Shown: one piece after another, positions 1 to 5,919 of the stretch
Numbering within the stretch: position 1 is the first letter of the stretch
Layout: each line of letters opens with the position of its first letter
DNA from: Geobacter sp.
GTDB taxonomy: Bacteria; Desulfobacterota; Desulfuromonadia; Geobacterales; DSM-12255
Length of the DNA: 8,663 bases
Reading direction: 5' to 3'
Assembly (NCBI GenBank): GCA_012026855.1
Contig: VEOV01000236.1
Location: 1-8,663 of the forward strand
Translations under genes and position numbers: made by a program
The notes under the pieces: model-generated
What the model saw: the letters and a program-made list of their open reading frames with translations, nothing else
Told to the model about the DNA's origin: nothing
Databases searched by the model: none

Positions 1-68
1 CATGCCTGGAAGCAGAAGACGGCGGCTGCCGCAATGAAGAGAATGGTAAAGATGGCATTATGGCTCAT
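1..68 (-). CDS. Start of membrane Fe-S oxidoreductase gene (partial)
   Basis: Only the first 22 codons are in the window; the gene runs off the left edge. The protein begins MSHNAIFTILF and continues with a run of Ala, Val and Phe, which reads as a first transmembrane helix. Its ATG overlaps the etfA stop codon in an ATGA arrangement, so it is the third gene of the etfB-etfA operon and probably translationally coupled. In Geobacter and relatives, ferredoxin-fused EtfA is commonly followed by a membrane HdrD-like Fe-S protein with a cytochrome b domain that passes electrons from EtfAB to menaquinone (the EMO type). That identity is an inference from position and the hydrophobic start; no Fe-S motif is visible in this fragment. 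Confidence 0.6.
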   Translation of the reverse strand, partial: MSHNAIFTILFIAAAAVFCFQA

Positions 69-1396
69 TTGGTCCCCTTTGCTGCCTTGATCTCCCGCAG
101 GCGGTTGGTGATTGCCGGGATTACCTGGAAGAGGTCACCCACGATGCCGTAGGTCGCTACTTCAAATATGGGTGCGTCCTTGTCGCGGTTGATGGCGATG
201 ATGACGTCGGAGTCCTGCATGCCCACCAGGTGCTGAATCGCTCCCGAGATACCGCAGGCAACGTAGATCTTTGGGCGGACGGTCTTGCCGGTCTGGCCGA
301 CCTGGCGCTCTTGCGGCATCCAACCCGCATCCACAGCCGAACGGGAGGCGCCGACCACACCGCCAAGTTCGTCGGCCAGCTCTTTCAGCATGGCAAAATT
401 CTCCTTGCCCATCATGCCGCGACCGCCGGAGACGATGAACTCGGCACCGGCTACATCGACGTTGTCCTTCTTCCGGTCGCTGATGATCTCCAGCACCTTG
501 ACCAGGATATCCTCTTCCCTGACCGGACAGTTTTCCCGGATGATGGTGCCGGTCTTGCCGGGCTGTTTTTCGGCCATGGGCATGACGTGGGGCCTGACCG
601 TGGCCATCTGGGGGCGGAATTTGTCGCACATGATGGTGGCCATGATGTTGCCGCCAAAGGCAGGGCGGGTCTGCATCAGGTTGCGCTTGGCGTCGATGCC
701 CAGACCGGTGCAGTCGGCGGTCAGGCCGGTGGCAACCGAAGTGGCTACCGCGCCTGCCAGGTCACGCCCCAGACCGGTGGCCCCCATGAGGATGATTTCC
801 GGCTTGTACTTTTCAATGAGCATTTCCATGACCCGCAGGTAGCTCTCGGTCCGGTAGTGCCGGAACACCGGGGCATCCACCAGGTAGGCCTGTTCGGCGC
901 CATAGGCAAACGCCTCGCTGCAGAGCCCTTCGACCTGGTCGCCGACAACTACTGCCGAGAGCGGTACTTTCAGCGTGTCAGCCAGCTCCCGCCCCTTGCC
1001 CAGCAGCTCCCAGGAGACTTTGGCCGGTTCGCCTTCGGTCTGCTCGATGAAGACCCAGACACCGCTGTAGACGGCCAACTTTTTTGCCAGGGCCTGGGCC
1101 TCCTCATCAATCTCTTCTTCCGGTTCGCTCCCCCCCTGCTGGCGGGCCAGTTCTTCCAGGATGGCCAGCTCTTCCGGAGTGTAGGAGAGCTCCAGGGCCT
1201 GGGCCGGGCAGATCTTGATGCACTTGAGGCAGCCGATGCACTTCTCGGAAAGGATTATCGGTTCGCCGGCGTCAGTCATCTCGACGCAGTTTACCGGGCA
1301 GACGCTCTGGCAGCGGGCGCCGCAGGCAATGCATTTGTTCGGGATGAGTGCGGCCCGGCCGCGTGGTTTCTTGATCGGCTTCTTTGGTTCGGTCAT
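65..1396 (-). CDS. etfA: Electron transfer flavoprotein alpha subunit with N-terminal ferredoxin domain
   Basis: This 443-aa protein is about 110 residues longer than a plain EtfA because of an N-terminal ferredoxin module. Cys22, 25, 29 and 33 and Cys53, 56, 59 and 63 are the ligands for two [4Fe-4S] clusters; the first motif has three rather than two residues between its second and third Cys. A Glu-rich linker (about 85-105) leads to the EtfA adenine-nucleotide-like domain (about 110-290). The C-terminal FAD-binding domain (about 310-440) shows SGGRGM at 323-328, GASRSAVDAGW at 349-359, GQTGK at 367-371 and CGISGAIQHL at 381-390. With EtfB it forms a cytoplasmic flavoprotein that collects electrons from acyl-CoA-type dehydrogenases; the clusters offer an exit route to the downstream membrane protein. 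It follows etfB by 11 bp, and its AAGGA ribosome site overlaps the etfB stop codon. Family assignment is secure; the specific electron donor is not known. Confidence 0.96.
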   Translation of the reverse strand: MTEPKKPIKKPRGRAALIPNKCIACGARCQSVCPVNCVEMTDAGEPIILSEKCIGCLKCIKICPAQALELSYTPEELAILEELARQQGGSEPEEEIDEEAQALAKKLAVYSGVWVFIEQTEGEPAKVSWELLGKGRELADTLKVPLSAVVVGDQVEGLCSEAFAYGAEQAYLVDAPVFRHYRTESYLRVMEMLIEKYKPEIILMGATGLGRDLAGAVATSVATGLTADCTGLGIDAKRNLMQTRPAFGGNIMATIMCDKFRPQMATVRPHVMPMAEKQPGKTGTIIRENCPVREEDILVKVLEIISDRKKDNVDVAGAEFIVSGGRGMMGKENFAMLKELADELGGVVGASRSAVDAGWMPQERQVGQTGKTVRPKIYVACGISGAIQHLVGMQDSDVIIAINRDKDAPIFEVATYGIVGDLFQVIPAITNRLREIKAAKGTK

Positions 1397-1407
1397 GAAA
1401 ACATCCT

Positions 1408-2220
1408 TTAAATGGCGAGCAGGTCTTTGCTCAGTAATTTGTCAATCAACAGGTTTGCTGTGCCGACCGGATCATTGACCCCGTCGCCGATCATCTCACC
1501 CTTGTCGCGCTGGGGAGAGAAGATCTTGCTGACCCAGGTGGGGGAGCCTTTCAAACCGATGCTCTGCTCGTCCAGCTTGAGCACCTGGTTGTTCCAGGTC
1601 TCCACTTCGCGCTGCTGGGACAGCAGGCGCATCGGCACGGTGGGGTAGCGGGGGCGGTTCAGTTCCCGCACCACGGTAATCATTACCGGCAGGGGTGCTT
1701 CGACGATCTCGTGGCGCCCTTCCAGTTTGCGGCTGACTTTGATCCGCTTGTTGGTAATGTCGATGTCGAGAATCTTGTCCACCAGGGACAACTGGGTGCA
1801 GCCGAGCCGGGTGGCAATGACTGGGCCGACCTGGGCGGTATCGCCGTCTAAGGTCTGCTTGCCGCAGAAGATGATGCCTACCTCTTCATCTTCATTGAGC
1901 CGGCGGATGGCTTCAGTGAGAACATTACTGGTGGCCAGGGTGTCGGCGCCCCCAAAAACCCGGTCTGACAGGAGTATCGCCCGATCAACGCCCAGGGCGA
2001 GAGCTTTCCTCAGGGTTGCTTCGGCATTGGGAGGGCCCATGGAGATGGCCGTGACCCGGCATCCCTTGGCATCTTTGAGGCGGAGCGATTCTTCCAGGGC
2101 ATGGGTATCGTAGGGGTTGACGATGAAAGGTATCCCTTCACGCACCAGGGTGTTGGTGACCGGGTCGATCTGTACCTGGGTGGTATCAGGTACCTGTTTG
2201 ATGCAAGCAACTATCTGCAT
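1408..2220 (-). CDS. etfB: Electron transfer flavoprotein beta subunit
   Basis: This 270-aa protein is of normal EtfB length. It starts MQIVACIKQVPDT, the usual EtfB opening, followed by NPYDTHALEESLRLKD (residues 35-50). The nucleotide-binding segment CGKQTLDGDTAQVGP lies at 119-133; the DGDTAQ motif is the conserved EtfB signature and occurs in both classical and electron-bifurcating forms. The start is supported by an AAAGGA ribosome site 7 nt upstream of the ATG. It is the first gene of a minus-strand operon with etfA and a membrane oxidoreductase. A CRP/FNR-type palindrome lies 57 bp upstream of the start codon. Whether this Etf bifurcates electrons cannot be decided from the motifs alone. 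Confidence 0.96.
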   Translation of the reverse strand: MQIVACIKQVPDTTQVQIDPVTNTLVREGIPFIVNPYDTHALEESLRLKDAKGCRVTAISMGPPNAEATLRKALALGVDRAILLSDRVFGGADTLATSNVLTEAIRRLNEDEEVGIIFCGKQTLDGDTAQVGPVIATRLGCTQLSLVDKILDIDITNKRIKVSRKLEGRHEIVEAPLPVMITVVRELNRPRYPTVPMRLLSQQREVETWNNQVLKLDEQSIGLKGSPTWVSKIFSPQRDKGEMIGDGVNDPVGTANLLIDKLLSKDLLAI

Positions 2221-2277
2221 GGCGACATCCTTTGTTAACGTTTACTAGTCAGGATAACCTATTGGTCGATGATTACA

Positions 2278-2293
2278 ATTGACATCGGTCAAT
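2278..2293 (-). promoter_or_regulatory. CRP/FNR-family operator-like palindrome upstream of etfB
   Basis: ATTGACATCGGTCAAT is a perfect inverted repeat with 6-bp arms and a 4-bp centre. TTGAC-N4-GTCAA has the geometry of CRP/FNR-superfamily sites (FNR itself is TTGAT-N4-ATCAA). On the minus strand a TATCCT box at 2256-2251 could serve as the -10 element with a start near 2244. That would centre the palindrome near -41.5, the class II activator position. The palindrome is seen directly; the promoter placement is an inference. Confidence 0.5.
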
Positions 2294-2372
2294 ACCTGGC
2301 AAGTTATTTAGTTTTACTGAATTTCGTTTACCCTTACGTAAAAGACCAGATTGATAATAAATTGAGAAATAC

Positions 2373-2386
2373 ATCATTGCAATGAT
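2373..2386. repeat. 14-bp perfect palindrome in the etfB-gdhA intergenic region
   Basis: ATCATTGCAATGAT is perfectly self-complementary, with no spacer. It lies between the etfB operator and the gdhA promoter elements in AT-rich DNA. It could be a dimeric regulator site; no regulator can be named. Confidence 0.4.
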
Positions 2387-2427
2387 TTTTGTTGCAGCAT
2401 CCTGTGTTTTAGCATGCAAATAAAATA

Positions 2428-2471
2428 AGCACAACGAAAGTTGAACTGTAAGTAGAGTACTTATTTGTGCT
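2428..2471. promoter_or_regulatory. Nested inverted repeats upstream of the gdhA sigma-54 promoter
   Basis: An outer inverted repeat AGCACAA (2428-2434) / TTGTGCT (2465-2471) encloses a tighter one, TAAGTA-GAG-TACTTA (2449-2463). The centre lies about 150 bp upstream of the predicted gdhA transcription start. That is the usual range for enhancer-binding activators of sigma-54 polymerase, so this is a candidate upstream activator site. The repeats are visible; the function is inferred. Confidence 0.4.
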
Positions 2472-2580
2472 CAATATGTACTCACCTCAAGTAGTCGCTG
2501 TTTATATGGGGGCATCCCGACGAATCGTAACTGTATAAAAAAACAGCAAAAAAACATGAAAGTGGATGGCTGCTAGTTTG

Positions 2581-2596
2581 GGGCACGCAAACTGCA
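2581..2596 (+). promoter_or_regulatory. Sigma-54 (RpoN) promoter of gdhA
   Basis: GGGCACGCAAACTGCA matches the -24/-12 consensus TGGCACG-N4-TTGCA at most positions and keeps the required GG-N10-GC spacing (GG at 2582-2583, GC at 2594-2595). It lies in the correct orientation 73 bp before the gdhA start codon, predicting a transcript start near 2607 and a leader of about 63 nt. Nitrogen control of gdhA through RpoN fits the gene's role. Confidence 0.7.
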
Positions 2597-2669
2597 TACA
2601 AAAGAGGCACCTTGCTGAACATGTGATTAATTAATGACCAGCTTGGAAAAATCCATATGGAGGTAGTCG

Positions 2670-4016
2670 ATGTCAAAACTGGATGAAAAACTGGAAACCA
2701 TTTACAATGATGTATTGAAGCGCAACCCTGGCGAAACAGAATTCCATCAAGCTGTTCTGGAAGTTCTGGAGTCCCTGGGACCGGTTGTTGTTAAAAATCC
2801 TCAGTATCTTGAGCGTAAAATTATTGAAAGAATCTGTGAGCCTGAGCGTCAAATCATTTTCCGGGTGCCCTGGCAGGACGACAAAGGGAACGTGCATATC
2901 AATCGCGGTTTCCGCGTTGAATTCAACAGCTCTCTTGGCCCCTACAAAGGTGGTCTCCGTTTTCACCCGTCAGTTTACCTCGGCATTATCAAATTCCTCG
3001 GTTTTGAGCAGATCTTCAAAAACTCTCTCACCGGCATGCCCATTGGCGGCGGCAAGGGTGGTTCCGACTTCGATCCGAAAGGGAAATCAGACGACGAAGT
3101 AATGCGCTTCTGCCAGAGCTTCATGACCGAGCTCTATCGCCACATCGGCGAGCATACCGACGTGCCTGCGGGCGATATCGGCGTTGGCGGCCGTGAAATC
3201 GGCTACATGTTCGGCCAGTACAAGCGGATTACCAACCGCTGGGAAGCAGGCGTTCTCACCGGCAAGGGGCTCAAGTGGGGCGGCTCCCTGGTCCGGCCCG
3301 ACGCCACCGGCTACGGTGCCACCTTCTTCATCAATGAGGCCCTCAAAGTCCGCAAGGACTCCTTTGACGGCAAGACCTGTCTCGTTTCCGGTTCCGGCAA
3401 CGTTGCCATCTACACCATCGAGAAGATTCATCAACTCGGTGGCAAGTGCATTGCCTGCTCCGATTCCAACGGCGTCATTGTCGATGAAAAAGGACTCGAT
3501 GTCGAACTTATCAAACAGCTGAAAGAGGTTGAGCGTCGTCGTATTCAGGACTATCAGACCTACCACAAGCATGCCAAGTACATTGCCAGCGGCAATATCT
3601 GGGATATCCCCTGCCAGGTTGCCATGCCGTCGGCAACCCAGAATGAAATCAATGGCAAGGATGCCATGACCCTGGTGAAGAACGGCTGCCTCGCAGTAGG
3701 CGAAGGCGCCAACATGCCGACAACTCCGGAAGGGGTAAAAGTATTCCTCGATGCAAAGATTGCCTATGGTCCTGGCAAGGCAGCCAATGCCGGCGGTGTG
3801 GCCACTTCGGCTCTGGAAATGCAGCAAAATGCCCAGCGTGATTCCTGGACATTCGAGGATACCGAGGTCAAGCTTGAGCACATCATGCAGAATATCCACA
3901 AACTCTGCTACGAAACCTCGGAAGAGTATGGCGCGCCCGGCAATTACGTCCTTGGCGCCAATATCGCCGGTTTCGTCAAGGTGGCCGACGCCATGGTTGC
4001 CCACGGTCTCGTATAA
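2670..4016 (+). CDS. gdhA: NADP-type glutamate dehydrogenase
   Basis: This enzyme interconverts 2-oxoglutarate plus ammonium and glutamate in the cytoplasm, normally for ammonium assimilation when ammonium is plentiful. The 448-aa length is typical of the hexameric class I enzymes. Visible motifs are GPYKGGLRFHP (90-100) with the substrate Lys93, the catalytic-lysine segment IGGGKGGSDFDPKG (125-138) with Lys129, and PAGDIGVGGREIG (166-178) with Asp169. The Rossmann motif GSGNVA lies at 241-246, followed by CSDSNG (263-268); a Ser-rich loop there is usual in NADP-preferring members. The start is supported by GGAGGT at 2659-2664, 5 nt before the ATG. An RpoN promoter lies upstream and an intrinsic terminator lies 30 bp after the stop, so the gene appears to be transcribed alone. 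It is convergent with nifB. Confidence 0.97.
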   Translation: MSKLDEKLETIYNDVLKRNPGETEFHQAVLEVLESLGPVVVKNPQYLERKIIERICEPERQIIFRVPWQDDKGNVHINRGFRVEFNSSLGPYKGGLRFHPSVYLGIIKFLGFEQIFKNSLTGMPIGGGKGGSDFDPKGKSDDEVMRFCQSFMTELYRHIGEHTDVPAGDIGVGGREIGYMFGQYKRITNRWEAGVLTGKGLKWGGSLVRPDATGYGATFFINEALKVRKDSFDGKTCLVSGSGNVAIYTIEKIHQLGGKCIACSDSNGVIVDEKGLDVELIKQLKEVERRRIQDYQTYHKHAKYIASGNIWDIPCQVAMPSATQNEINGKDAMTLVKNGCLAVGEGANMPTTPEGVKVFLDAKIAYGPGKAANAGGVATSALEMQQNAQRDSWTFEDTEVKLEHIMQNIHKLCYETSEEYGAPGNYVLGANIAGFVKVADAMVAHGLV

Positions 4017-4045
4017 GCAAGTACAAACAGCTGTTGTTGCAACTC

Positions 4046-4075
4046 AGCCCGGCCGCAATGCCGGGCTGTTTTTTT
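4046..4075 (+). terminator. Intrinsic terminator of gdhA
   Basis: A perfect 8-bp stem AGCCCGGC (4046-4053) / GCCGGGCT (4060-4067) with the loop CGCAAT is followed by seven T (4069-4075). It lies 30 bp after the gdhA stop. The arms are identical to those of the terminator in the nifB leader at 5104-5129. Confidence 0.93.
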
Positions 4076-4198
4076 GCCCGCCAGGGAGCAGCGTCAGCCG
4101 TAACTCCCCATGCTGGCCAGGGCGCAAATCTGTTCTCCATGGCAGCCTGCCGGAAGAAGTGCGGCAGATGCTCCCCGGTCAGCGCTACGATCTCCATT

Positions 4199-5062
4199 TC
4201 AGGCACCGCTGCAGGCCGCCCTGGCAAACTGCATCTCCTGGCCGATCAGGCCGACAGCATCGGCGCGGCACTGCTTGCAGTGCTTGAACTGGCCGATGAC
4301 TTTTTCATTGGCTGCCTGAACCGCCGCGATCTCCTCCAGCGAGGGTGGGGTGATGTTGGCAAAGTCGGCCTGGGGGATGATCGGCATGACATTCATCACA
4401 AATGCGCCCAGCGCCTTGACCTTGGCGGCGATGAGCGGAATCTGGGTTTCGTTGACCCCCGGAATGTAAACGGTATTGACCTTGATGGTCATACCAAAAG
4501 CAGCGGCTCTTTTGAGCCCTTCCAGCTGGTTGGCAATCAGGGTGGCCGCTGCCTCCTCGCCGCTGCAGCGCTGGCCGTGATAATTGATGTGGCTGTAGAT
4601 TCTGGCGCCGACAGCCGGGTCAAGGGCATTGACGGTGACTGTCAGGCTGTGCAGGTCCAGCGCCTCCAGCTCGTCGATCCTCTCAGGGAGGAGCAGGCCG
4701 TTGGTGCTCATGCACTTGATCAGGTGGGGAAACTCGGCGCCGATCAGGCGGAAGGTCTCAAAGGTCTCTTCATTGGCCAGCGGATCGCCGGGACCGGCAA
4801 TGCCGATAACCTTGATGATCGGTCCCATGATTTCGCTGGCCATGACTTCCCGTACCTTGGCAACTGCTTCCAGGGGAGTAAGAATGCGGCTGGTTACTCC
4901 GGGCCTTGATTCGTTGGCGCAGTCATGGCGGCGGGTGCAGTAGCCGCACTTGATGTTGCAACGGGGGGCCACCGCCAGGTGCATCCGGCCGTTCTTGTGA
5001 TGATTGCCGCCAAAACAGGGGTGTCCTTGCATATTTTTCCGGGTCAGACATGCTTCTGCCAT
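4199..5062 (-). CDS. nifB: Nitrogenase cofactor biosynthesis radical SAM protein NifB (short form)
   Basis: NifB fuses two [4Fe-4S] units around a SAM-derived carbide to make NifB-co, the precursor of the nitrogenase FeMo-cofactor. The 287-aa protein shows GHPCF (13-17), HHK (21-23), the radical SAM motif Cys35-x3-Cys39-x2-Cys42, ESRPGVTSRILTP (51-63), the SAM-binding GIAGPGDPLAN (87-97) and the C-terminal HCKQCRADAVGLIG (261-274), whose cysteines serve cluster binding. It ends shortly after that point and lacks the NifX/NafY-like C-terminal domain of longer NifB proteins. The ATG at 5062 is chosen because AAAGGAG lies just upstream (5069-5075). A reading frame opening at 5200 would include the promoter and leader terminator as coding, so it is rejected. 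No other nif structural genes are nearby; draG lies across the divergent gap. Confidence 0.95.
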   Translation of the reverse strand: MAEACLTRKNMQGHPCFGGNHHKNGRMHLAVAPRCNIKCGYCTRRHDCANESRPGVTSRILTPLEAVAKVREVMASEIMGPIIKVIGIAGPGDPLANEETFETFRLIGAEFPHLIKCMSTNGLLLPERIDELEALDLHSLTVTVNALDPAVGARIYSHINYHGQRCSGEEAAATLIANQLEGLKRAAAFGMTIKVNTVYIPGVNETQIPLIAAKVKALGAFVMNVMPIIPQADFANITPPSLEEIAAVQAANEKVIGQFKHCKQCRADAVGLIGQEMQFARAACSGA

Positions 5063-5151
5063 GGTGAACTCCTTTCCGGGCTGCTGGCCCGCTAACGAAA
5101 AAAAGCCCGGCAGATCTCTCCGCCGGGCTCCATTGCCTGTCGCATTATGCA
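5063..5151 (-). promoter_or_regulatory. Structured nifB leader RNA, probable antitermination control
   Basis: From the predicted sigma-54 start near 5151 to the nifB ATG the leader is about 89 nt. It holds a short GGC-AAUGGA-GCC hairpin (5137-5126), the full terminator (5129-5098), a CGGGC-CAGCA-GCCCG hairpin (5091-5077) and then the ribosome site. The 3' arm of the terminator can pair either with its own 5' arm or, over 7 bp, with AGCCCGG at 5082-5076 next to the Shine-Dalgarno. The first hairpin and the terminator share bases, so they exclude each other. Both the first loop (AAUGGA) and the terminator loop (AGAGAU) are six-base loops with A at position 1 and G at position 4, the pattern known for ANTAR antiterminator targets. 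Pairings were worked out by eye. Confidence 0.6.
5098..5129 (-). terminator. Intrinsic terminator inside the nifB 5' leader (attenuator)
   Basis: Read on the minus strand, AGCCCGGCGG pairs with CTGCCGGGCT (one G-U pair) around the loop AGAGAT and is followed by seven T (5104-5098). It lies between the RpoN promoter and the nifB start codon and points into nifB. Unless some factor prevents it, transcription should stop here about 36 bp before the ATG. Confidence 0.88.
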
Positions 5152-5161
5152 ATTTGTTGAA

Positions 5162-5177
5162 TGCCTGAACCGTGCCA
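5162..5177 (-). promoter_or_regulatory. Sigma-54 (RpoN) promoter of nifB
   Basis: On the minus strand TGGCACGGTTCAGGCA has a perfect TGGCACG -24 block and a GC at -12 with GG-N10-GC spacing. The -12 block reads AGGCA rather than TTGCA. It lies 100 bp upstream of the nifB ATG with the attenuator between, and RpoN control is the rule for nif genes. Confidence 0.82.
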
Positions 5178-5350
5178 CCGGTGTAACTCATTAAAATCAC
5201 GTTGATTCACATTTTTTGCGGCTGCTTCTGCGGCTCTGTTTGCGGTAATGGCAGGCAGTTGTGGTTATTAAAAAGGCAGATTGTGTTGTTGGCTAAAGAT
5301 AACCCTCTGAAAAGAAAGGGAATATTGTTGTGGCATGATCGGTGAAGCGT

Positions 5351-5377
5351 CCTGCTTAGTCAAATAAAGCAGGAGGT
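5351..5377 (+). promoter_or_regulatory. Hairpin that covers the ribosome-binding site of the draG operon
   Basis: CCTGCTT (5351-5357) is exactly complementary to AAGCAGG (5367-5373) across a 9-nt loop. The second arm includes the first bases of the strong Shine-Dalgarno AGGAGGT (5371-5377), which sits 6 nt before the ATG at 5384. Folding would partly hide the ribosome site. This could be translational control or simply a short stable stem; no promoter for the operon could be assigned with confidence. Confidence 0.5.
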
Positions 5378-5383
5378 AACACC

Positions 5384-5626
5384 ATGGCACTTTTTATCGA
5401 TGGCGTAGAGCATGTTACCGCCGCTGTAGCAGCGGAAAAGCTGGCGACAACACTGCCTCGAATCCTGATGCTGCTCAAATCTCAGGAGCTGAAAGGAGTA
5501 CAGATTGACGGTGACTGGTTTGTGACCAGTGAGTCACTGGCCTGTGCCAAGGCGCACGGCGTGGACATGAAGGTGGCCAAGGGGTGCGCCAGCTACTGCA
5601 AGAGCAGCGGCTGTGGCTGCAAATGA
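5384..5626 (+). CDS. Small predicted HTH protein with Cys-rich C-terminus
   Basis: I do not recognise this 80-aa protein by name. Residues about 9-58 (HVTAAVAAEKLATTLPRI and onward to the FVTSESL segment) resemble the small winged-helix or excisionase/MerR-like HTH pattern: a TAAVAAEKL helix, a second helix around PRILMLLKSQE, then a GVQIDGDWFV beta wing. The last 13 residues carry Cys68, 72, 77 and 79, with Cys54 further upstream, which could bind a metal or Fe-S cluster. It has an ideal AGGAGGT ribosome site and is the first gene of an operon ending in draG; its stop overlaps the next start (ATGA). This context suggests a role linked to nitrogenase control, possibly sensing metal, iron or redox. 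Function is inferred only. Confidence 0.85.
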   Translation: MALFIDGVEHVTAAVAAEKLATTLPRILMLLKSQELKGVQIDGDWFVTSESLACAKAHGVDMKVAKGCASYCKSSGCGCK

Positions 5627-5919
5627 GCCTCACGGTCAAGGCATCGGATCTTTACTACCGCTATCCCAAGGATACGGTCAACCGCCACCGGCCGAAATTC
5701 AGCGGCAAGCCTGACAGCCACCCGTTTAACCGGGACGATCTCTATGAAGTCCTGCCGATGTACGCTGCCGTCATGAATGCCCTGGGGAGTAGCCAGCAGC
5801 ATGTGCTGTACCAGGTGGAAGAGCTGCTGATCCTCAACATGCCTCGCTTCATCGAGACCAGGGAACAGGTGTTCGATTTCCTCGTCGGCTGCATGGCAGA
5901 ACAGCTGGGGCGGAGATGA
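5623..5919 (+). CDS. Conserved-looking small protein of unknown function, coupled to draG
   Basis: This 98-aa soluble protein has no signal peptide or membrane segment. It begins MSLTVKASDLYYRYPKDTV, has a basic and Pro-rich N-terminal third (RHRPKFSGKPDSHPFNRDDL) and a helical remainder rich in Leu and Glu (about 45-98). I cannot assign a family. The start at 5623 is preferred over an in-frame ATG at 5584 because it makes an ATGA overlap with the preceding stop, the same device that joins this gene to draG at 5916-5919. Tight coupling on both sides implies that the three proteins are made together and may act on the same target, the nitrogenase regulation exercised by DraG. Confidence 0.85.
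   Translation: MSLTVKASDLYYRYPKDTVNRHRPKFSGKPDSHPFNRDDLYEVLPMYAAVMNALGSSQQHVLYQVEELLILNMPRFIETREQVFDFLVGCMAEQLGRR

Noticed and set aside
230..1411. Long plus-strand open frame of 393 codons opposite etfA
   Set aside because: It is the mirror of a GC-rich coding gene. The encoded sequence has no domain, and the EtfA frame carries every conserved motif.
3087..4004. Minus-strand open frame of 305 codons opposite gdhA
   Set aside because: It is an antisense shadow of a highly conserved enzyme gene, without a ribosome site or recognisable motifs.
4147..4167. CTGCCG/CGGCAG hairpin after nifB as its terminator
   Set aside because: The stem is real (6 bp, 9-nt loop) but no T run follows on the minus strand, so it is not supported as an intrinsic terminator.
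3976..4197. Minus-strand frame starting one base after the nifB stop (TGA-A-ATG), 73 residues
   Set aside because: The coupling-like junction is tempting, but there is no ribosome site, the frame runs backwards through the gdhA terminator and 41 bp into gdhA antisense, and the protein is low in recognisable features. Possible only if homologues exist after nifB elsewhere.
5063..5200. 46-codon upstream extension of nifB to an ATG at 5200
   Set aside because: It would translate the sigma-54 promoter and the intrinsic terminator, and the extension has no NifB similarity. The ATG at 5062 has a strong ribosome site.
5321..5340. Sigma-54-like TGGCATG before the draG operon
   Set aside because: There is no GC at the required distance (GG-N10-GC fails), so it is not called a promoter.
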